Source of the DNA: Bacteroidales bacterium
Lineage (GTDB): Bacteria > Bacteroidota > Bacteroidia > Bacteroidales > UBA932
DNA: 9,050 nt
Reading direction: 5' to 3'
Assembly (NCBI GenBank): GCA_017548445.1
Contig: JAFYZZ010000012.1
Coordinates: 1 to 9,050 of the forward strand
Part shown: one piece after another, positions 5,548-9,050 of the stretch
Layout: each line of letters starts with the position of its first letter
How positions within the stretch are numbered: position 1 is the first letter of the stretch
Notes under the pieces: generated by a model
What the model was told of the DNA's origin: nothing
The model's input: only the letters and a program-made list of their open reading frames with translations
The model's database searches: none
Position numbers and translations under genes: made by a program

Positions 5548-6272
5548 AGCATTGTCGTTCGGATCAGCCTTTCTATCTCTTCTTTCTTGCCCCGGCGGGC
5601 GGCGTAGCGGAGCAGGGTCTTTTTATTGATGCGGCACATCTGGTCGGCGTTCTCGTAGATGGTATATAGCTCCGAGCCACGGGCAAACTCGAACTCCGGC
5701 GCAATGGCGGCATCGACCAGCATCTTCTCCAGGGAAGCAGAGGCCACACCATTGACATAGATGACTGGGGATTCCGTAATCAGGTCCTTGACCAGAACGG
5801 AAGGTGATCCGGATGCGTAGAGCCGGTATTCTTTTTCGGTGGGTCGCAGCAGGACTGTCCTACGGCCAGCCAACTGCCGGACATCCTCATAGACGGCTTC
5901 CGCCGCCGCGCGGTCAGTCTCCAGAATCAGCACGTCCATATTGGGCACATGCTGCACGAATGAAGACAACGCCCGCGCTTGCCAGACGCAAACATTTGCG
6001 TAGGGGCACCTCACTTTGGCTTCCCAGAACAGTTCTTTCATTTCAGGACTGACAAGAGGGATGTACGGCGGCTTGACATCCGGGCGCAGCCGGAACCGCC
6101 CGTATCCGGTCCGTTCCAACAGACCGGACACGACCATCTGACGCAGTTCGGTGTCCATACTCCGGACCGATCCTTCCGGATAGGCAGATTCAAACCAGGG
6201 CACAAAGTCTTTCCTCACGATGACCCCACCGTGAGACGCCGCATAGTCCCAAATGATTTCAGCATTCGTCAT
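5544..6272 (-). CDS. AbiEi-like / DUF6577-type antitoxin of the AbiE pair
   Basis: The 242-residue protein begins MTNAEIIWDYAASHGG. Residues 1-60 look like a winged helix-turn-helix: helices around EIIWDYAASHGGVIVRKDF and ELRQMVVSGLLERTGYG, then a beta wing RFRL. The rest is a mixed alpha/beta domain, including ANVCVWQARALSSF and VLILETDRAA. This matches the group of proteins, called DUF6577 as far as I recall, found immediately upstream of AbiEii-type nucleotidyltransferases; the equivalent AbiEi antitoxin represses its promoter through the N-terminal wHTH. The start is ATG 6272, not TTG 6284, because 6284 lies within the promoter -7 element. The last four bases overlap the toxin start. Direct autoregulation at the 6282-6313 promoter is inferred from family behaviour. 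Confidence 0.8.
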   Translation of the reverse strand: MTNAEIIWDYAASHGGVIVRKDFVPWFESAYPEGSVRSMDTELRQMVVSGLLERTGYGRFRLRPDVKPPYIPLVSPEMKELFWEAKVRCPYANVCVWQARALSSFVQHVPNMDVLILETDRAAAEAVYEDVRQLAGRRTVLLRPTEKEYRLYASGSPSVLVKDLITESPVIYVNGVASASLEKMLVDAAIAPEFEFARGSELYTIYENADQMCRINKKTLLRYAARRGKKEEIERLIRTTML

Positions 6273-6281
6273 TTCCAGCGT

Positions 6282-6313
6282 CAAAAATACAATAATTCCG
6301 GCAATAAATCAAA
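6282..6313 (-). promoter_or_regulatory. Promoter of the abiE operon, near-leaderless
   Basis: Minus-strand TTTG (6310-6313), a 20-base spacer, then TATTTTTG (6282-6289) match the Bacteroidota consensus. The -7 element ends only 9 bases before ATG 6272, so the mRNA would have almost no 5' leader. A second TATTTTTG lies upstream at 6321-6328 but has no TTTG at the right distance. Confidence 0.7.
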
Positions 6314-6368
6314 ATATTGCCAAAAATATCGTAATTTCTCCCACGGATTCCCCGGCCTTTCTCCTGTC

Positions 6369-6389
6369 ATCCCCGACTTGATCGGGGAT
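6369..6389. repeat. 8-bp palindrome ATCCCCGA/TCGGGGAT
   Basis: ATCCCCGA (6369-6376), loop CTTGA, TCGGGGAT (6382-6389), preceded by CTGTC. This is a common bacterial interspersed palindrome and has the same layout as 4353-4375. Here it separates the divergent abiE operon and fic gene; it could also act as a weak terminator. Confidence 0.65.
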
Positions 6390-6400
6390 TAAATCCGCTA

Positions 6401-6446
6401 TTCACCGAATATTTTTCGGCGAATATCTTGCTCTTTCGCCGAATAT
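6401..6446. repeat. Triple GAATAT repeat with 9-bp inverted repeat at the fic start
   Basis: Three related 12-mers occur: TTCACCGAATAT (6401-6412), TTCGGCGAATAT (6415-6426) and TTCGCCGAATAT (6435-6446). The second and third also form a perfect inverted repeat, TTCGGCGAA/TTCGCCGAA, with an 11-base spacer. The last copy runs into the fic ATG at 6445, where similarity to the Fic family begins, so it marks the truncation breakpoint. Confidence 0.65.
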
Positions 6447-7095
6447 GCCGCAGCACTACGACCAGCCCCTTTCCGACGACCGCCTCTTCGGTTGGCATAA
6501 TGTCCTGTTCCCCACGGGGCGCAGCGGCTTCTACGCCATAGAAGCAGCCAAATACCGCAGCGGAGAAATGCAGGTAGTCTCCGGGCCGATGGGCCACGAA
6601 AAAGTCCACTACGAGGCCCCCAAGCCGGAGCGCGTGCCCGAAGAAATGCACTGCTTCATCGACTGGGTAAATGCCGATAACGGCACAGACCCCGTCCTCA
6701 AAGCCGGCATCGCCCACCTCTGGTTCGTCTCCATCCACCCCTTCGACGACGGCAATGGCCGTATCACACGCGACATCACCGCCTGGCTCCTCTGGTTCCT
6801 GGACTGTTTCGACCGGGCGCTATCCTCTACGGAAGAGACGCTCGCCTCCGTCCTCGCCAAAGCCCGCTTCTGGGAGAGCCACCGCGACCTGGAGGTGAAC
6901 GAGCGCCAGCGCAAGATCATCAACATGCAGCTCGACGGCTTCTTCGGTAAACTCACTTCCGGCAAGTGGGCCAAAATCGGGAAATGCTCAACGGATACGG
7001 CGCTGAACGATATAAAAGACCTTGTTGAGAAAGGCGTCCTTCGCAAGAACGACGAAGGCGGACGAAGCACGAATTACTCTCTGGTGACAGAATAA
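6445..7095 (+). CDS. Truncated Fic-domain protein (DUF4172-type), internally deleted
   Basis: Fic enzymes transfer AMP or similar groups from nucleotides to target proteins. The catalytic motif is intact: HPFDDGNGRITR at residues 98-109, preceded by the usual MQVVSGPMGHEKVHYEAP flap region. A C-terminal winged-helix segment covers about 165-216 (KLTSGKWAKIGKCSTDTAL, ending GGRSTNYSLV). As I recall it, the family runs to about 370 residues with an N-terminal DUF4172 domain carrying an SxxIEGE-type inhibitory helix. Here those ~150 residues are missing and the frame starts right after a repeat array. A second gap is apparent just after the Fic motif, where about 45 residues seem deleted and GRITR joins directly to DITAWLLWFL. 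The frame stays open, so it may be expressed, but I expect a decayed gene. It converges on the AraC gene, 13 bases apart. Confidence 0.78.
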   Translation: MPQHYDQPLSDDRLFGWHNVLFPTGRSGFYAIEAAKYRSGEMQVVSGPMGHEKVHYEAPKPERVPEEMHCFIDWVNADNGTDPVLKAGIAHLWFVSIHPFDDGNGRITRDITAWLLWFLDCFDRALSSTEETLASVLAKARFWESHRDLEVNERQRKIINMQLDGFFGKLTSGKWAKIGKCSTDTALNDIKDLVEKGVLRKNDEGGRSTNYSLVTE

Positions 7096-7107
7096 CTGCG
7101 GGAACGC

Positions 7108-7132
7108 GCTACTGCTGCCGCGCCTGGTTGGT
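7108..7132. repeat. 25-base direct repeat, copy C, within the AraC gene 3' end
   Basis: GCTACTGCTGCCGCGCCTGG and five further bases match 4029-4053 with two mismatches. On the minus strand this encodes the AraC protein's last residues, NQARQQ and stop. The span between the copies (4054-7107) contains the ATPase remnant, the abiE pair and the fic remnant. Confidence 0.7.
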
Positions 7133-8455
7133 GGCGAGCCAGATCTTGGGCGTAACGCCCTTGATCTTCTTGAAGACGTTGTTGAACGAGGAGGCGCTGG
7201 AGAAGCCGCAGGCCTGGGCGATGTCGCTCTGGCGGGCGTTCGGGTGCTCGGTGATGTAGCGCTCGGCGTAGTCCACGCGCAGGGTGTTGATCAGGTCGGG
7301 GAACGGCATCTTGTAGGTGCTGTTGATCAGCCGGGAGATGTAGGTCTTGTTGGTGTTGAGCCGCTCGCAGACGTCCGAGATGGTCAGGCTCGACTCCAGG
7401 AAGGCCTGTTTGCCGAAGATGAGGCGCTCGAAGCGGGACAGCAGGCTGTCGTCGTCCCAGGATTTGGCGACAGCGGAGAAGATGCGCGAGGCGGACGGAT
7501 CGTGCGACGGCACCGTCTCGACGGGCTTCTCTCCGGGACGCGGCTCTTCGGCGGGCATGCGCGAGCTGATCTGGCCGGCGATGCGCTTGAGCGTGCCGGG
7601 GTCGGCATCATCGATGATTTCGTACACGATCGCTTCCTGGACCTCGGCCTTGGTGTCTTCGTCGAAGTCGTAGCGGGATCCGCGCGTGAGGTCCTTCAGG
7701 GACAGGCCCCGCTTGGTGGAGAAGATGGCGATGTAGCCGAAATGGAAGACGGCGATGGCCATCAAAAACGCCAGGACGAGGGGGATGAAGCGGTATTGCA
7801 ACATCAGCGGGCGCGGAATCACGACCGTGGAGAAGAAGACGGCACAGTAGATGTGGAGGTTGAAGTTCTGGACTTCCGCCACGCGGACTTCGTGGCCGCG
7901 GATGAACTTGCCCATATGGGAGAGGCGGACGTTGTGCCGGCGGACCAGTTTCACGTACTTGAAGAAATAAAACACGAACTCCAGCACGATCAGGCCGAAG
8001 AACAGCGGGCCGGTCACGAAGGTATACGTGCGGAGGATCTTGTCGGTGGGCTGGACGCCACCCTGGAAGAAGTGGCCCAGGGCGGTCTGGACCTCCTCCG
8101 GTCCGGCCAGGATCGTGAGCGCGATCACGACGGAAGTCGCGGCGATCGGGATGACGGTCCACATCAGCTGGGCGCCCTGCAGCTGGCGCTGACCCAGCAG
8201 CCGCTTCATATAGAGCCAGCAGACGGGAATCAAAGACAGGCCGGTCAGTACACGGACAATGGAGATGTACATCAGTTTCTTCGGCGTGACGCCTTCGGAA
8301 ATGTGACAGGCGGAGGCGAGCAGGAAAAACATCGATATGGCAAGAATTGTCACGGCCAGCGGGTAGGTGCGCGTCCTGGAAGCCACCAGGCTCAAAAGGA
8401 CAATCCAGCCAAGGCAGGCAAAGGCTGGAAGGAATGTGATGAAATCTTGAAGCAT
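7109..8455 (-). CDS. AraC-family regulator with N-terminal multi-TM membrane domain
   Basis: The 448-residue protein has about seven hydrophobic segments in its first 250 residues, for example LPAFACLGWIVLLSLVAS, AVTILAISMFFLLASA, VVIALTILAG, GPLFFGLIVLEFVFYFF and LVLAFLMAIAVFHFGYIA. An acidic, proline-rich linker follows (about 265-335). The C-terminal AraC-type double helix-turn-helix spans about 350-445: LTISDVCERLNTNKTYISRL forms the first HTH and SDIAQACGFSSASSFNNVFK the second, ending GVTPKIWLA. Such membrane-tethered AraC proteins are common in Bacteroidales and are thought to sense envelope or extracellular signals; the ligand and regulon are unknown. The start is ATG 8455, with a consensus promoter 30-60 bases upstream. 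The stop lies within the repeat at 7108-7132. No neighbouring gene suggests a direct target. Confidence 0.9.
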   Translation of the reverse strand: MLQDFITFLPAFACLGWIVLLSLVASRTRTYPLAVTILAISMFFLLASACHISEGVTPKKLMYISIVRVLTGLSLIPVCWLYMKRLLGQRQLQGAQLMWTVIPIAATSVVIALTILAGPEEVQTALGHFFQGGVQPTDKILRTYTFVTGPLFFGLIVLEFVFYFFKYVKLVRRHNVRLSHMGKFIRGHEVRVAEVQNFNLHIYCAVFFSTVVIPRPLMLQYRFIPLVLAFLMAIAVFHFGYIAIFSTKRGLSLKDLTRGSRYDFDEDTKAEVQEAIVYEIIDDADPGTLKRIAGQISSRMPAEEPRPGEKPVETVPSHDPSASRIFSAVAKSWDDDSLLSRFERLIFGKQAFLESSLTISDVCERLNTNKTYISRLINSTYKMPFPDLINTLRVDYAERYITEHPNARQSDIAQACGFSSASSFNNVFKKIKGVTPKIWLATNQARQQ

Positions 8456-8481
8456 ACCTGATCTTTAATTCATAGCGTTGA

Positions 8482-8513
8482 CAAAAATAGTATAGTTTTT
8501 TCTTTTTTTCAAA
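8482..8513 (-). promoter_or_regulatory. Bacteroidota -33/-7 promoter for the AraC gene
   Basis: Minus-strand TTTG (8510-8513), 20 bases, then TATTTTTG (8482-8489) are an exact consensus match. The spacer is A-rich. Transcription would begin near 8475, about 20 bases before ATG 8455. Confidence 0.75.
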
Positions 8514-8637
8514 TCATTTCGCGGGTTCTTTTATACATTATTTCAACCACCGCCCCACCCTCACACTCCCCCTTTCCCATTGACCGCCAACCCCTTGCAC
8601 CCAGCCCGAGCCATCCCATTCTTCCTCGATACTCCCC
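8514..8637. other. Gene-free pyrimidine-rich stretch
   Basis: On the plus strand this segment is strongly C/T-rich and G-poor, with runs such as CCACCGCCCCACCC and ACTCCCCCTTTCCC. I see no promoter, RBS or protein similarity. A minus-strand open frame (8509-8889) crosses it, but its composition is low-complexity Gly/Arg and it overlaps the palindromes to its right, so I do not call it a gene. Confidence 0.5.
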
Positions 8638-9044
8638 GGGTGCTCCTAGGGGTCCAACGGATGGACCGCTAGGAGCACCCAGCACCCGACAAAATCCTTG
8701 CTCCGACCGGCGGAGGTACGGGAGCAGGGCAAGGAGGTTGCGGGAGCAGGGCAAGGAGGCAGCGGGAAGGCACCACCGCCGGACATCGCGTCCGGCGGTT
8801 ACGGGCGGAGGGCTGCTTTCGAGCTCTGGGGCTCGACGCAGCCACGCCCGTTGCCCGGCCTGAGCGCCCGAGCGCGAAATGTACGCCATTCGCGCCCGGC
8901 CGCCACGGTTTCTTCCCCCACCGGGCAGCTACCGCTCTTGTCGGCAGCGAGCACTCCGTCCGAGAGCCCCATAGCTCTCGGACGGAGATCGCTCGCAGCA
9001 GCCGAGCCGCGTAATGCGAGGCTGCGGTGCCAGGTCCTGCCCGG
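8638..9044. ncRNA. Candidate structured RNA or palindromic element, family unknown
   Basis: About 400 bases hold five substantial stem-loops. (1) 8638-8649/8669-8680, a perfect 12 bp, continued by 8651-8656/8662-8667. (2) 8775-8783/8791-8799, 9 bp. (3) 8801-8807/8845-8851, 8811-8816/8838-8843 and 8819-8824/8831-8836, 19 bp in three blocks. (4) 8872-8878/8889-8895, 7 bp. (5) A branched unit closed by 8921-8927/9038-9044, containing 8947-8952/8991-8996 stacked on a perfect 13-bp stem 8955-8967/8974-8986, and 8998-9003/9020-9025. A 22-base tandem repeat lies between the first two. I do not recognise a known family; RNase P, tmRNA and group II intron signatures were not seen. Strand, ends and transcription are undetermined, and it may continue past the window. 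Confidence 0.45.
8719..8762. repeat. 22-base tandem direct repeat, two copies
   Basis: Copies at 8719-8740 and 8741-8762 are identical over 19 bases (starting CGGGAGCAGGGCAAGGAGG) and differ only in the last three (TTG and CAG). A third copy begins (CGGGA at 8763) and stops. Each unit contains AAGGAGG. The stretch is purine-rich and lies between two hairpins. Confidence 0.75.
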
Positions 9045-9050
9045 CCCGCA

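Noticed and set aside
6301..6445. CRISPR array, because several short repeats occur here
   Set aside because: The repeats are 12 bases, irregularly spaced by 2 and 8 bases, lack spacer-sized unique sequence and have no cas genes nearby.
7244..8461. Long plus-strand open frame opposite the AraC gene
   Set aside because: It is a high-GC antisense shadow rich in Gly, Asp, Glu and Val; the minus-strand AraC gene has clear TM segments and HTH motifs and a consensus promoter.
8509..8889. 126-residue minus-strand open frame
   Set aside because: It overlaps three perfect palindromes and a tandem repeat, has low-complexity Gly/Arg/Pro composition, and covers the AraC promoter -33 element.
8921..9044. 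Group II intron domain V/VI or RNase P RNA
   Set aside because: No AGC triad with GAAA-capped domain V hairpin, and no GAGGAAAGTCC-type RNase P core, could be found on either strand.

Overview
The window reads as accessory DNA from a Bacteroidales-type (Bacteroidota) genome. Three minus-strand genes have the Bacteroidota -33/-7 promoter pattern (TTTG, 19-20 bases, TAnnTTTG). The AraC regulator has the multi-TM architecture common in that order. The template at 1100-1300 encodes a Fibrobacter-succinogenes-major-type (C-type-lectin-fold) C-terminus, a usual diversification target there. Genus cannot be read from the sequence.

Left part (1-2760): a diversity-generating retroelement (DGR). After a hairpin-dense leader (15-165) comes an Avd-type accessory protein with an extra N-terminal domain (179-892). 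Next is an Asn-codon-rich template repeat, TR (about 1100-1300), then a spacer folding into a long-range helix (1350-1471), then a DGR reverse transcriptase (from 1487; motifs IGHLTSQ and YVDD). Avd and RT would work with the TR-spacer RNA to make adenine-mutagenised cDNA that rewrites a variable repeat (VR) in a target gene. No VR lies in this window; it is probably upstream or elsewhere. The RT has no stop codon before a strong terminator (2736-2760), and its frame runs on to 3268 antisense to the next gene, so its 3' end looks rearranged.

Middle part (2789-7132): a patchwork of mobile and defence-type genes separated by short repeats. It holds an AAA/DUF4143 ATPase (minus), the C-terminal remnant of a second AAA ATPase, an AbiE-like type IV toxin-antitoxin pair with a 4-base overlap (minus), and a doubly truncated Fic protein (plus). 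Short palindromic or interspersed repeats mark most of the borders. A 25-base sequence at 4029-4053 recurs with two mismatches at 7108-7132, at the 3' end of the AraC gene, and bounds about 3.1 kb of this cargo.

Right part (7109-9050): a membrane-anchored AraC-family regulator (minus) with a consensus promoter, then about 580 bases with no convincing gene. That stretch ends in a run of long perfect hairpins plus a 22-base tandem repeat (8638-9044), a candidate structured RNA or palindromic element I do not recognise.

Most interesting points: the complete DGR core with a fused Avd and folded spacer, the missing RT stop codon, the repeat-bounded toxin-antitoxin/Fic cargo, and the structured region at the right end.
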